Below, piece after piece: positions 44,145 through 58,564 of a stretch of DNA of 64,000 bases; positions within the stretch are counted from its first letter, which is position 1, and each line of letters begins with the position of its first letter. The position numbers were made by a program, and so were the translations under genes. The notes under the pieces are model-generated. The model did no database searches. It saw only the letters and a list, made by a program, of their open reading frames with translations, and had not been told where the DNA came from. The stretch comes from Angiostrongylus vasorum (lineage: Eukaryota > Nematoda > Chromadorea > Rhabditida > Metastrongylidae). The stretch lies in assembly GCA_018806985.1 (NCBI GenBank), contig JADANN010000305.1, positions 88,748 to 152,747 of the forward strand. The letters run 5' to 3'.

Positions 44145-44469
44145 AATTGCATAGGCTCAAAAGTATTTTGAAAAAATTTAGTTTTTGACAAAATACAAAG
44201 ACCTAGTAAGAGCATAGAATCAGTTTCTAATAAGATTGCAAGATATAGAGATTATTCTATTGTTAAAAGTCCATTAAAACAAAAAAAACATTTTTAAAAC
44301 GCTTGTTTAGTTCTGAAAAACAACCTGATACATGAACGGATATTACCATTCTGAGGCCTCGGCGAAAATAAGTAGATGAATTGCTATGGCAATAGCGACC
44401 TTTGTGAAGTTCTTATGGAAAGAGATGCAAGTATTTAGGACGGTTACTAGATTAACAAGGTAGAGAGGT

Positions 44470-47400
44470 TACATAATAATTGACAATTGTGTATATATAA
44501 TGCCGGGGTTCCACGGGTCTCCCTCATATGAGGGATCCCTGCCTTAGTCGTGAGGCTACGTGGCGCGTCCCCAGATGGCGGATAGGGAGTTAATCGCGGA
44601 GCAAAAGCGACACCTGCTTTCATGAGACGCAGGTGGATCGGGGGGTGGAATCCCCGTTTCTGCTGCGCCGATTTGGCACATACTTTCTGTATTTGCGAGA
44701 AGTATTCATGCACGCATTAGTGGGTGCGTTCTAGTTTATTCCGATTGGATTCTACCAGTCAATTCGGCCAAAGCCTACAACCAAGTGACAGGAAAGTATA
44801 CGGGAGGCGGCTAGGAAACGCCTCCAACAAATAAGTTACGTGTCCACTCTGGGAGAGATTGACATGCTACCGATGAGATTACGAAGACCCCACGTTCAGA
44901 GCCTAGTAAGCTATGCGTGGGTATGAAAAATACAAAAAACAGTGAAGGAAATGGGCCTCATCCTTCGACCCCGAAAAAGCCGCCGATTCAGCAGCATTGG
45001 TTAGGACGAATACGGAGAGGCTGCTAAAATCTCAGAGCTATTCTAAGCTGACTAATTCGCAAAGAAATAAGGTGACGATCTGTACCTACATTGAACGCAC
45101 ACTTGCTTGCATTCGAGTCCTCGATAGAAGACTTGCTCTTGCAAACAAGAGGGATAAGGTACGACGTCATCGGTGTGGCCAAGACGAGACGACGCTACCC
45201 ATTCAACGCCGTCTATGACACCGGGCACGAAGTGTTCCTCGGAATATGCGACAGAAGAGGAGTCGGCGGCGTCGGCGTTCTCGTCAACACGAGTTTGTCC
45301 ATGAACATCGATTCTTTCGAACAGCTTACAACCCGGATCAGAGATTTACGATTACAAAGATGTGGATCAATACCGGTATTGACAGTATTACGTTTACGCG
45401 CCGACATCAAACTATGATGAAGAAGAAGTCGAAGCATCCTATACGGACTTGGAGAAGTTCTACAGAGAAGACCACATATTCTTCAAGGTCATCGTTGGAG
45501 AGTTCAACGCCAAGATTGCACCAAGAAGGACGTCTGAAGAACGTCACATTGGGACCCGTGAATTAGAATGGAGCGAACAGGGCGAGCGCCTGTCTGAGTT
45601 TATCATGACGACGAAGACCATCGATGGTATCTCGTAATTCCAAAATCCCCACACTCGATGATGTACGTGGGAGTCTTCCAATGGAGAGTACCATAACGAA
45701 ATAAGCTACATCACAGTAAATCCAAACGCCGTTGTTGTTACAAAATTATATATGGGATTAGACCAACGCCTCATTTCGTGCAGTATTTCACTTCTCGCGG
45801 GAGAAAAAAGCCGCTAAGTTCAAAACCAAGTCCCAAAACCACCACAAGCTGAGATTAATTCAGTTCATTAGTCGGTTGTTGGGAAGACGCCATTGTCGAT
45901 AACATCGACGAAGAATAGGATCGGCTCATTCAATATCTTCACGTTAGCGCTATGAAAGCCGAGAGTTCGAAAGTCACCAAGAGACGTCTGTCTCCAGAAA
46001 CACTCGAGTTGATACGCCAGCGTGGAATCGCACGAGCTCTAAGCAACCGCGAACTAACGTCCGAACTTGCAAAACAATGCAGACAGGCGATAAAAGAAGA
46101 TCTTAAAGAGAGAAGAGCAGCAGTAATGGTCGAAGCTGCAGAGGCTGGGAAAAGCGTTCGCAAAGCACACCGAAGCATCGTCAATTACAGGACCAAGATG
46201 AATGCACTCCGACGCCCGGACGGAACAGTTACAGCGTCCAGAAAGGCAATGGAGAAAATCATTCACGAATACTCCTCAGATCTCTTCGATGGCCACATGC
46301 ACCTCCTGTCATATGAAATAAAGGAGAATGGATATGTTGTATCACCGGTTCTCCCTTCCGAAATCCAACACGCCATTTCTTCGGTGAAAAATCGAACAGC
46401 ACCAGGTCCGGACAGATAAGATTGGAACACTTGAAAAACCTTCCGCCAGTCCTCGTAAACACACTGGCTCAGCTCTTCACACGTTACCTGTCTGAATGCA
46501 GGGTCGCTACTCAGTGGAAGACCAGCAAGACCGTGTTATTGTTCAAGAAGGGTGACCTATACGATATAGGTAACTATCGCACCATCTGCTTGCTGTCTGT
46601 CGTCTACAAACTTTTCACTTGAGTCATCATAAACAGGATTGACTGAACACTGAACGAAGAACAGCCATGTGAGAAAGAAGGGTTTCGAAAAGGATATAGT
46701 GCGATCGACCCCATCCATACGATAACAAGACTCATTGAAGTGTCGCGACAGTACAAAAGACCGCTCAGTCTCACCTTCATCGATTTAAAGAAGGATTTCC
46801 ACTCAATTGAGATAGTAGCAGTCATGGAAGCCCTTGACAGTTAAGGAGACCCTACTCAGTACATAAAGATTCATCGTGAGCTGTGCAAAAATTTTCACAG
46901 CCAAGATATCACCATTCTACAAAGATATTAGCATTAACGTCAAAAAAAGGGGTTTGGCAAGGCGATACCATCTCGCTAAAATTATTAACCGCCACCCACC
47001 AGAACGTCATGCGAACATTGGAAAGGGTAATATGGGTGTGAAAATCGATGGTCGGCAGTTACAACATCTTCGCTTTCCTGGTGACATCGTCCTTATAACA
47101 CCAAACATTAGCCAAGCGGAACGTTTGCCGGCCGACTTTGATAAAGCCTGTGGAAAGATTGGTCTTCGACTAAATCTCACAAAACCGATCTTCGTGAGGA
47201 ACGGAGTGGTTTCGTATGCCCCCATTCACGCTCAACGGAAAGAATATCCCGAATGCTCCAGTTATTTCTATCTAGGCCGGGAAATCAACATGTTGAACGA
47301 CTTAGCTCCAGAGTTGAGCGGAAGGAAACGAGCGGCATGGGGAGCTTTGAAGAGCATCGAGGATGTAGCGAAGAGAACAAAGAACACCCGACTCAGTGCC

Positions 47401-47880
47401 CATTTTTTCGACTCAACGGTACTTCCTGCCCTAACGCATGCGTCAGAAACCTGGTCGATGCGTAAGCAGGATGAAAGATCACTCAGCGTTATCGAACGCG
47501 CAGTCGAAAGGACGATGGTAGAAGTACCCCGTTTCACACAAGTGTCCACGACCAAAAATCAAAGATGCCGTTCTCTGTGACAAGCGGTCGAAGATAAGGT
47601 GGGCCAGACATGTAATGGGTGTGAACGACAACCGATGGACAAGAGCCGTTAGTGACTGGATTCCTCAGGATGTTAAACGCACTGCAGGAAGACCACCGAA
47701 TCGATGGTCAGAGTTCATCACGAAAAGCCTAAAAGAAAGATATGATGCTCAACGAGTACCCTAGAGTGAGCAGAACCCAATGGGCTACTCTTGCACGCGA
47801 CAGGGGAAAAATGGAAGATTTACTGGCGCCCGTTCGGAGTCACTCGACGACCAACGGCACTACAGGCGAAACAGGTTATT
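44470..47880 (+). pseudogene. RTE-like non-LTR retrotransposon, family A copy 2, right
   Basis: The 5' region runs from about 44470 to 45060. The endonuclease spans about 45060-45640: [60 protein letters not shown]. The 155-residue frame 45952-46419 covers the linker to the start of the reverse transcriptase (VKNRTAPGPDR), and 46422-46622 reads QWKTSKTVLLFKKGDLYDIG. Motif A FIDLKKDFHSIE lies at 46776-46811. A 234-residue frame at 46876-47580 contains the catalytic box, changed from FADD to FPGD (47074-47085), then YLGREINMLNDLAPE and VERTMVEV. It is inactive by both motif and frame. Confidence 0.9.
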
Positions 47881-48546
47881 GTTCGAGAAAATAGTGCAAA
47901 GTCTACTGAAGAGCTAAAGAAACTCGTCGGAAGATATAGCCTTCTGATCCCGATATTGATAATCTCCGGCTTGAATTGTGATCTCTAGCAAGACGTATCA
48001 GCTGTGGACACGGGACTCTAACCATCGTTTCCTCTAACAAGGTGTTACTGCTGAAACGCTAGCAATAATACAGATTTGTAGGCCACGTGTAATCCTATCA
48101 ATAAAAAGAATCCTTATCTGACGAACCCACTAAGCAGAATCTTTCGGTTCCGTCCAATGTCACTCAGTCCTTTTTTACGCAAACCTCGTTATCAAAGAAC
48201 GACCTGGTTGAGTGAAGAAAGGCGATCATTCAGGACTACATTCTAGAAACTTCCTCTGCCACGTCATCAACAAACTTTTGCGTTGTTTGTCGTTGCTGTT
48301 ACAAAACAAACAACAACAACAACAAACCTCAGCAATAGCAACAACAAACAACAACAATAAAAAAACAACAATGGTAACAAACAACAACAAGAACAACAAA
48401 CAAACTACAACAAGAAATAACAACATGAAACAATAACAACAAACAACAACAAGAAATAGTAACACGGAACAACAACAAGAAACAACAACAAACAACAGGA
48501 AACCACAACAACAAACAACGACAACAAACAACAACACTTGACTTGA

Positions 48547-48909
48547 CACTTGAAAGGCCCGTTCTCACTGGTTGTGCCGGCCCCAGCATAATAACTATTT
48601 ACTAGAGATTTGCTGGTTAAGCCATTGTAGTTCCTTGGAATCCCGAGGTCAGCCTGGCCAAAGTATGCCCCCAGATCTTCACCACCACGGGCAGTCGCAG
48701 CCCTTGTGGATCAGAGGAAGATTTGCCACCATGCGACTTTGATACCACGACGGTGGCGGATCCTGGTATTGGTTTACTCTTGGCTAGGCTTCCTGATGGA
48801 CACGCCGGACTTCTTCTCAGCTTGGGAGACCCTGCCGGGGGGACGAATCCTCCCGCTGTAAATTGCAGTCCGACAACCAGTAACACCTTCTAGCCACGAT
48901 GAGGCGGTA
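48547..48909 (-). repeat. Dispersed repeat family D, right-arm copy
   Basis: Mirror of 14818-15180, with few differences (for example CCTGCCGGGGGGAC here against CCCCCCGACAGGG in the left arm). Confidence 0.8.
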
Positions 48910-50178
48910 GATCGTTGGGATGACAAACAAACAGCAACAGCGATCAACGACAACAAACAGCAACAAGAAACAACAGCGACAACGAACAACAACAAACAAA
49001 AAAAAGGAAATAACAAGAAATAACAACAACAAGCAACAACAAACAACAACAAGAAATAACAACATGAAACAACAACAACAAACAACAACAACAATGACAA
49101 CAACTGGTACTAACCTCGCGTCAGCTCAACAAGATTAGTTCATAGAAACGTCAAAAAAATAACAGATGTTCAGCCCGTAAGGCAGTTCAGTGGAGACATA
49201 AGAAAATTAGCCGACGGTACTATGGTATGAAGAGTTGCATGCACCATCATGTTCGATGGAGTCGACAAGGTTTTGGTCATCTAGTAGGGAGGATAATAGA
49301 TGGATTTCGAACCTATTATAAAGCGAATACTTCACAGGTACTAGTCAAATCAGTAAAACGGTAAAATCATGATCACACCTGTATAATTCAGGACCTCAGG
49401 AAACAATACAGTACCTATCTGAACACTAGAGAACTGAAACCTTTTCGTCTATAATGACTCCACAAATCTACTTTGAAAACAAAACAAACATCTGAATGCG
49501 TACAAATCACTAGTGGTTCCTGAAAAAAAACACTTAGAAGAAATTTGCCATAAGTGTATTACTTCAGTAAAGACGAAGAAGTACTGACACCTCCAAGTGT
49601 CCGGAAGCCCCTAGATATCAGAACGAACAATGATTAGTAAAATACTGAAAGAATGCGAACTCACTGCAGTCGTGCTCTTCCCAAATCCTGAATTCTTACA
49701 TGTGAAAAAAGTTTCGCATTGCAGAATGAGGTAACAGAAGATATTTCTTGTGGAAGAATGTTTTTCCATGCTATACCACTCTAATAAACTGAAAACCCCT
49801 TAATTACCGCACTTGACGAACACGGACTATGAGTCCTAATAGATGCAAGAGATTCACCACAGGTCGACAAAACTAGAAATCTGGCAGAACCATGTTTGTC
49901 CTGCTTTGGATTGTTCTTCACAAGCGGTACCTCCAAAGCTAAATCCATAACTACACTACAAATGAACCTTTACAGCTTTGGTACGAGTATGGGACATTTC
50001 AAACAACTCTATATCTATAGCAGCTATTCCAGAATAGTTACTATTTTTCTTCTATATCTATTTCTATCTTTGTATGACTGTATGTTTCGGAAATAAGTGT
50101 CTTATCCGTTTTTCTCAAGTTACCTAGCAAATGTCGTAGAACGTAAATATCTTGGTCCCATCCTAAGGAACTTTGATC

Positions 50179-50316
50179 GCTGTAAACAGCATTGTTATGC
50201 AAATCTATTTTTTAGAATCTGAACCGCTGTAAACAGTATTGTTATGCAAATCTATTCTTAGAATCTGAACCGCTGTAAACAGTATTGTTATGCAAACCTA
50301 TTCTTAGAATCCGAAC
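50179..50316 (-). repeat. 46-bp tandem repeat, three copies (right)
   Basis: Mirror of 13412-13548, with one extra T in one unit. Confidence 0.9.
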
Positions 50317-50670
50317 TTGTTGTTTGTTATTACTGTCCAAAAGTTATCGTGCGTACAATAACAAGATGAGAATGAGGATGCTGGCGAGAGCTGTCGTCTG
50401 CCAGCTGACCATAGGATTTTGAGACGATATGGAGAGGTAGCCGACGGATGTTTTCGGTAATGATGCTGGACCTATGCCAAATACCGCCTTCTCCGGAAGC
50501 ATATAAATAGCTTCGTGAATTGTTATCCTGGTTCGAGCCTGTCAGGGCTCGTTCGCTTTCTGGATCCGTACCGTATTGATCTCGTGTGTCACCAATGTAG
50601 ATTATCGCAGTTGTTAAGTCATACTGTAAATAGTCATTACTGGACATTGGACTCATCATATCATTATTGA

Positions 50671-51726
50671 ATGACAGTTGCGAATTGTACGTTAACTTCG
50701 CATCATCATCACTACGTCACGTTTCCCACCAGCTCAGTGTGTCGTCATCATCATCCTGATCCTCATCCTAGTGTCACTGTTCATTGTTTATCAATTGATC
50801 TGCGGTGCGTTGTCAGTAGCGGCGGCTATACTAAAATGCGTTCTGTCTGCAACGCCATCGGTGGCATGTACCATTCCTCCCACACGGTACGCCATGCGTA
50901 CAAGGCCGCTGAGCGGCCAACTTATGCTGTGTATTCTGTTAAGCCGCTATAGGCCTATCAGTTTCCAGCCATTATCATAGTGGCCCTTGACTCTTAGGCA
51001 ATGGTGGCACCCATCGATGCTCAAACTTCACGTTGCTTACATAGCGTTTATCCACGACCAGCCGCCTGACTGTGTTCCGTAGATGACTCATCACCTACTG
51101 TCCTCATTGATCCACTAAAATGCACCTCATCGCTATAATGTTGAAATCTTAGCTCAGCCCGAAATACGGCCCATCTGTATCCCTCTCCGCCTCAGCATAC
51201 TGTCTCCCTCTCCGCGCTCAGCATACTGTCTACCTCAGCCGCCGCGCCGGCCTCGGATAGACGCGACGCGGCATCGCTCACGGCTAACCAACGGCTACTT
51301 CTTGGTAATTATTCATTATTACTGTTAATGTAATTGTGTTAACTACTTATTAATGGCATAGTAATATTCGAATGCCATTATCTCGTTGTTAGCCTCACTT
51401 CACTACTAGCCTTAGCACCTCATAGCTTTAACTCACGTCATTCCTCTACCATTACTTCTCCATCGTTACTATTATGTTATTAATGTTCTATTAGTGTATT
51501 AAAGGTTTAATTACCCAAGTTTGAGATATTGCTCTGTGACAACTACGAAAAGTCCCGCGTGGCGTCTTCTCACGAAGTCGAGCATTCTGCTAAAGCTAGT
51601 GAATATTCGGTGCCGAGTACTGACTCGAAGGCCTATTTTCCACTAGCAGCTACAATAATATCCTTAGGAGTGAGTAAGTACCTTGACTGCACCAAATACA
51701 ACGCTTTTCTTAAGCGGAAATTATAA
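50671..51726 (+). other. Unrecognised open frames (right)
   Basis: Mirror of 12000-13055. The frame containing IIILILILVSLFIVYQLICG is hydrophobic and could mark a membrane segment, but no start context, splice sites or homology support a gene call. A 109-residue minus-strand frame at 50330-50659 is shorter in the left arm because of one indel. Confidence 0.2.
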
Positions 51727-53117
51727 CGAAGCAAAACTTCCAGCTTTAACGGGAGAAGCTTCGCAAAAGGTTGGTAAACATAGCTTAACAACAAAGCGGT
51801 TACCAAGGTTAGAACTAAACGGACTGTTGGTCACGAAAACTCAATAATACATGGCTTCGTAACCTGATTTCAACGGATCGAAAACCCCATGGATATCGAA
51901 AACGAACGTTGGCCGTCAGGGAAAACGAGGTAAAAAAAACCTCGCCCCAATTTTTTGCACGTCACAACAAATCGGCCGCGCGACGAAGGGCGAGCACTCG
52001 CGACGTCGCGGGCGGAGGCGACAGCAGCGCATCAGTTGTTTTCAAACTTTTGTTACAAAATGATCGTTAGGTTGCAACTTATATAAAGGCTTCCACTATT
52101 TATGTGAGGTAGTCACTAAACACGTAGAAACTCAGCACTTCTACGAGGAGAATCTTGTTCTCTTCCTTAGCATTCATTCGGCAACGTTGTTCAAATCAGC
52201 TCACATCAGCCACTTTTCTCTGCAATCGGTACGCTTTTTGCAGTACTTGCCGTTCAGCACTTTTGCATCAGTAAAATATGGCAGCTGATGGAATTGGGCG
52301 GAGACATAACTATTCTATTTGAGTCGAATTCGAATTCCCTAGGTTACACTTAGTAACTAGTTTTGTCAGATTTCATAACACCACGATAGCGTTTCTTTCA
52401 AAACAACAACGGTAACAACAACGACAAACAACGCCAATCTTTGTTGATGAAGTGGCAAAGGAAGTTTCTAGGATGTAGTTCTGAATGAGCGCCTTTATTC
52501 ACTCAACCAGGTGATTCTTTGACAACGAGATTTCCGTAAAAGGGACTGATTGACATTGGTTCGTCAGATAAGGATTTTTTTCATCGATAGGATTACTTGT
52601 GGCCTAAAAAATCTCTGTTATAGCTAGCGTTTCGGCGGTAACACCTTACAAGGGGACATGATGATTAGAGTCGTGTGTCCACAGCTGATACGTCTTGGTA
52701 GAGATCATAATTCAAGCCGGAGATGACGAATATCGGAATCAAAAGTATGTCTGCCGACGAATTTCCTAATCTCATATAATAATTTAACCTATGCAAACAC
52801 AACAAAGACCAGCAAGAAGGTTTATCACTGGCATCTCGGATACAGAAAAAAGTTTTCACCAGACAACAGCTTCAATGTGTTTTCTGACAATAACACATGA
52901 GTCGTTTTGGAGGTTTCCCAGCACCATCGTTCAGCACCTAAACACCCGACCTTATAGAGAAAATGGTCGACAATAATGTGTTTTTTGCAACTTGATCTAA
53001 AGGTACATTGCATATGAATACAATAGATTATCGTCCTTAAACGAGTACCTTCAAGCTAATGTTGATTACAAAAAAGCGCTTTATGAAAATTCTGCAGTAG
53101 CATGATTTACACCCTAT

Positions 53118-53945
<828 letters not shown>

Positions 53946-54134
53946 GCTCAGTCAATAGGACAATGCTTCTGCAACGACATACTCGACTTTGCACCTTCTG
54001 CGTCTATTGGGCAAAAAGGAATCAAAAGTTTTTTAAACTGGCCTTTTTAAGGCGATGCAAGGTTGGTATAGGTCTTTTTGTCGTTGTTGTTTTTGTTGTC
54101 GTTGTTGTCGTTGCTGTTGGTGTTGTTCGTCGAT

Positions 54135-54170
54135 GGCCGACGTTTCGACGATTTCGCCTTCCTCAGAGCC
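54135..54170 (-). ncRNA. Hammerhead ribozyme motif, PLE type (right)
   Basis: Mirror of 9546-9581 and identical over the motif (CTGAGGA, GGCG/CGTC, GAAAC, GTC, stem I GGCT/GGCC). It lies between the divergent starts of the collagen-like gene (53945) and the unrecognised ORF (54358), on the collagen-coding strand. Confidence 0.6.
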
Positions 54171-54357
54171 GTGCTGTTACGCTTGGGTTCCTCTCGTACA
54201 ACAGCAACAACGACAGCGAAGACCTATACCAACCTCACATCGGCTCAAAAAGATTAGTTCACAAGATCGCAAAAATAAACATATCAACTATTTATGCCGA
54301 GGTTTAGAGAAAGTCGGTCTTCTGAATATAAAACTGTAAATTTACAAAGGGATAAGG

Positions 54358-55052
54358 ATGTCTTCGGTGCAGCACAACTACGGTACAAAACATACTACAG
54401 TGACTAAAAGTGCTCGTGAGAATGAGGAACACAACAGTGTGATTATAGCAAGTGAAGCAAGGATGCTTAGAAAATATGAAGGCAGTCACAAGATCCAAGT
54501 GAATGGAGAGACGACCGACCCACTTGCTATCATTCCTAGAGGAGTAGGCGGAGTTAGGATGTAGATTCAGAGTGTTCCGGTGAGTGCAATCTGATAGAGT
54601 TGTTTCTGTGTGCGATAGAACATCAAACAAAGAAGAAACAGTTTCCAGAAAGAATCAATTCAATCCTTCGACGACATATGTAACAAAGTGCATCAGATAA
54701 GAAGAAGGAACTTATGGAAGAAGGAACGATCTGAACATTTCTACGCAAGGGCGTTTCACGTTCAACTGAGTGAGTGGGAACATCCGCTTTTCTGTAGAGT
54801 TGCTGCATAGTACCCTATACGGAAACAGAGAGTATTCTCTGACAGATATACTCTCCCTCCCTTTAACGTTTATTTTCAACTACAAATGAAATAATGTAGT
54901 TTCATGCCTATATCGTACTAATTCTTTCATCGCCTTCTTCTCAGAATGAATTTCTGTGGAATTCTTAGCAATTATGTGTGTGTTTTATGAAGACCTACTT
55001 ACCTTCTTCAAGAAAAGACATAATTGGTCGTGTCCTTTTTATCTGCAATCCC

Positions 55053-55084
<32 letters not shown>

Positions 55085-55140
55085 TTATTATTATTGCCGC
55101 TTATTAATAACAACAATGCTATCGCTATTGTTAGCACTAA
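54358..55140 (+). pseudogene. Unrecognised spliced ORF, copy 2 (right)
   Basis: Mirror of 8570-9357. The first frame 54358-54564 starts MSSVQHNYGTKHTTVTKSA and ends at GVGGVRM. A possible intron (GTGAGTGCAATC to GAAACAG, about 54579-54643) precedes ESIQSFDDICNKVHQIRR-like codons in shifted frames. Downstream of about 55050 it runs into a TTA microsatellite and is cut by the RTE 5' end at about 55150, so the PLE C-terminal part that follows in other copies is missing here. Confidence 0.45.
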
Positions 55141-55149
55141 TTTTTTCCT

Positions 55150-57975
55150 TCCAGTGATCTCCCTCATGTGAAGGATCCCTATGTTAGTCGTGAGGCTGCT
55201 TGGCGCGACCCCAGATGGCGGATAGGGGGTTAATCGCGAACCAAAAGCGACCTTTGCTTCCCTGAGACACAGATGGATCCAGGAGTGGACTCTTTGTTTC
55301 TGAGGCGCCGATTTGGCACATAATTTCCGTATTTACGAGGCATATTCATGCACGCGTGTGTGGGTACGTTCTTGTTTATTCAAATTGTATTCTACGGGTC
55401 AATTCGTACAATCAAGTGACAGCAAAATATATGGGAGGTGGTTAGGAGTCGCCTCCAACAAATCCAACAAATAGGCTCCATGTCCACTCTGCGAGAGCCT
55501 GGCAAACTGGACGTGAGTATACCCAAACCCCAAGTTCAGAGCCCAGCAAGACATATGTGGGTATCAAAATGCGAAAAACAGTAAAATAAAGAGGCCTTTT
55601 TTCCCTGACCCCGAAAGAGCTTCCAATTCAGCACCGTTGGGTAGGAAGAGTACGCAGAGGCTGCTAAAATATCAGGGCCAATGGAAGCTGCCTGGTTTGC
55701 AAAGAACTACGGTGACGATCTGTCCCTACAATGCACCCACACTTGCATCCGAGTGCTCGATAGAAGAGTTGCTCATGCAAGCAACAAGGATAAGGTAGGA
55801 GACGAGACGACGCCACCCATTCAACGCCATCTATGACACCGTAGATGAACTGTTCCTCGGAACATGCGACAGTAAAGAAGTCGGCGGCGTCGGCGTTCTC
55901 GTCAACACCAGTTTGTCCATCAACATCGATTCATTCGAACAACTAGAACCCGAATTGGACGTTTACGATCAAAAAGATGTGGATCAATATCGGTATTGAC
56001 AGTATTAGTCGTTTACGCGCCGACATCAAACTATGACGAAGAAGAAGTCGAAGCATCCTATACGGACTTGGAGAAGTTCTACAGAGAAGACCACACATTC
56101 TTCAAGGTCATCGTTGGAGAGTTCAACGCCAAGATTGGACCAAGAAGGACGTCTGAAGAACGTTACATTGGGACCCGTGAATTAGAATGGAACGAACAGG
56201 GTGAGCGGCTGTCTAAGTTTATCACGACGACGAAGACCATCGATGGTGTATCGCAATTCCAAAAGCCCCCCACTCGACGCTATACGTGGTAGTCTCCCAA
56301 TGGAGAGTACCATAACGAAATAAACCACATCATATTAAATCCAGACGCCGTTGTTGTTACAAAATTATGTATGGGATCAAGCCACCGCCTCTTTTGTGCA
56401 AGATTCCGCTTCTCGGGGAAAGGAGAAAAAGCCGCTAAGTTCAAATGACCAAGTCCCAAATTCATTACTCGGCTGTTGGGAAGCTGCCGTTCTTGATAAC
56501 ATCGACGAAGAATACGATCGGCTCATTCAACATCTTCACATTAGCGCTATGAGACACGTTACCTGTCTGAATCTAAGTCCCTACTCAGTAGAAGACCAAC
56601 AAGACCATGTTACTGTTCAAGAAGGGTGACCTACGCGATATAGCCAACTATTGCACAATCTGCTTGCTGTCTGTCGTCTACAAAATTTCACTCGAGTCAT
56701 CCTAGAGAGGATTGACAGAACACTGGACGAAGGACAGACATGTAAGCAAGCAGTGTTTTGGAAAGGATTTACTACGATGGACCACATCCTCACGATAACA
56801 AGTCTCATTGAAGTATCGCGAGAGTACAAAAGACCGCTCAGTCTCACCTTCATCGATTTAAAGAAGGATTTCCACTCAATTGAGATAGTAGCAGTCATGG
56901 AAGCCCTTGACAGTTAAGGAGACCCTACTCAGTACATAAAGATTCATCGTGAGCTGTGCAAAATTTTCACAGCCAAGATATCACCATTCTACAAAGATAT
57001 TAGCATTAACGTCAAAAAAGGGGCTTGGCAAGGCGATACCATCTCGCCAAAATTATTTACCGCCACCCTCCAGAACGTCATGCGAACATTGGAATGGGGG
57101 TGATATGGGAGTGAAAATCAATGGTCGTCAGCTACACCGTCTTCGCTTTGCTGATGACATGTTCCTTATAACGCTAAACATTAGCCAAGCGGAACGAATG
57201 CTTACCGACTTTGACAAAGCCTGTGGAAAAATTGGTCTACCACTAAGCCTCACAAAAACGGTGTTCATGAGGAACGGATTAGTTTCGTATTCCCCCATTC
57301 ACGCTCAACGGAGCGAATATCTCCGAATGCTCTAGTTATGTCTATCTAGGTTGGGAAATCAACACGTTGAACGACTTAGCTCCAGAGTTGAGCAGGAGCA
57401 AGTGAGCGGCTTGGGAAGCTTTCAATAGCATCGAGGATTTAATGAAGAGGACAAAGAACACAATCTCTCGGTGCACCCTTTCGACTAAACGGTACTTCCT
57501 GCGTTAACCTATGCATCTGAAACCTGGTTGCTGCGTAAACAGGATGAAAGGTCACTCGGCGTTATCGGACGCGCAGTGGAAAGGACGATGCTAGGAGTAT
57601 CCCGTGTCACGCATGTAAGGGAAGGGCTCCGAAGCTCGGACCTGCGTCAACGATCAAAAATCAAAGATGCCGTTCTATACGCCAAACAATCGAAGATAGG
57701 GTGGGCCAGACATATAACGCGAACGAATGACAACCAATGTACAAGAGCCGTTAGTGATTGGATTCCTCGGGATGTTAAACTCACTGCAGGAATACCACTT
57801 ACTCGATGGTCAGAGTTTATCACAAAAAGCCTAGAAGAAAGATATGATGCTCAACGAGTCCCTAGAGTGAGCAGAACCCACTAGGCTAGTCTCGCGCGCA
57901 GCAGGTTAAAATGGAGGTTTTACTGGCTCCCGCTCGAGTAACTCGACGATCAACAGGACTACAGGTGGTACAGGT
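55150..57975 (+). pseudogene. RTE-like non-LTR retrotransposon, family A copy 1, right
   Basis: Endonuclease at 55800-56292 ([15 protein letters not shown], then [40 protein letters not shown]). The linker is largely deleted: the text goes from the NIDEEYDRLIQHLHISAM block at about 56490-56550 directly to RHVTCLNLSPYSVEDQQDHV, which in copy 2 lies after 500 bp of extra coding sequence. Reverse transcriptase motif A is FIDLKKDFHSIE near 56850, and an intact FADD lies at 57147-57158. The C-terminal frame 57528-57884 contains RSLGVIGRAVERTMLGVSRV and GWARHITRTNDNQCTRAVSD. It is broken by frameshifts and by the internal deletion. Confidence 0.9.
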
Positions 57976-58440
57976 GAATTTGTTTCTTTCTACTTGCCAC
58001 TCTTTCTTGACATTAGTTGCATTTTTTCTTTGGACGTTTTACCATGTCAGTGCTACAACCTGTGGAGCTTTAAAAGATTAACGAGTCGTTGCGCCCCTTA
58101 TGTACAAAAAAGGGTACTTGTAAGAAACACATTTAGAGCAGCCACTAATGTGTGCATAGGAAGAGAGGAGAAGGAAGAATCCTTGGGATTAACGCGAGTT
58201 AAGCAGCCATTTCCAATAGATGCGAAACCGTAAACTTTTGGGAAAGTTTTAGGCAAAAACCGATGCCCACGAACTGCAATTCGTCCCGTTTATCACGCCC
58301 TTTATTTCCCTCGAAATAAGTGAAGCCACAAAACGTTGTTTTAGAAGAGCCAACCTGAAGAATTCGGTGACTGTGATTGATGTACCATCGGACACTCTAA
58401 GACGCATCACTTCCTTTAATATTCTTATTTATTGCCGAAT
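57975..58440 (+). pseudogene. PLE fragment ending in the linker, right copy
   Basis: Reads RNTFRAATNVCIGREEKEES at about 58115-58180, then ISLEISEATKRCFRRANLKN, SVTVIDVPSDTLRR, ending near 58410. Its 5' end abuts the RTE 3' end. Mirror of 5270-5735. Confidence 0.65.
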
Positions 58441-58564
58441 GGTATGGGAAGATATTGGATGCTAGCCAAACGAGCGAGAATTTGTTGATCACGCAGCAGA
58501 AGAGGTTCCTAGAATTTAGACCTGAAGGCGCTGCTTTTTCACCAAACTAGGTGATTGTTTGATA

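Larger units (their letters stand above)
47919..52764. mobile_element. 4.8 kb segment bounded by inverted repeats (right)
   Basis: Mirror of 10963-15808, nearly identical. Its inverted repeats are 47919-48302 and about 52390-52764. It contains the mirrored CAA arrays (48297-48541 and 48922-49105), family D (48547-48909), the 46-bp tandem repeat and the GC-rich island. Confidence 0.5.

Noticed and set aside
50330..50659. 109-residue minus-strand frame as a gene
   Set aside because: The left arm breaks the frame with an indel, and there is no recognisable feature.
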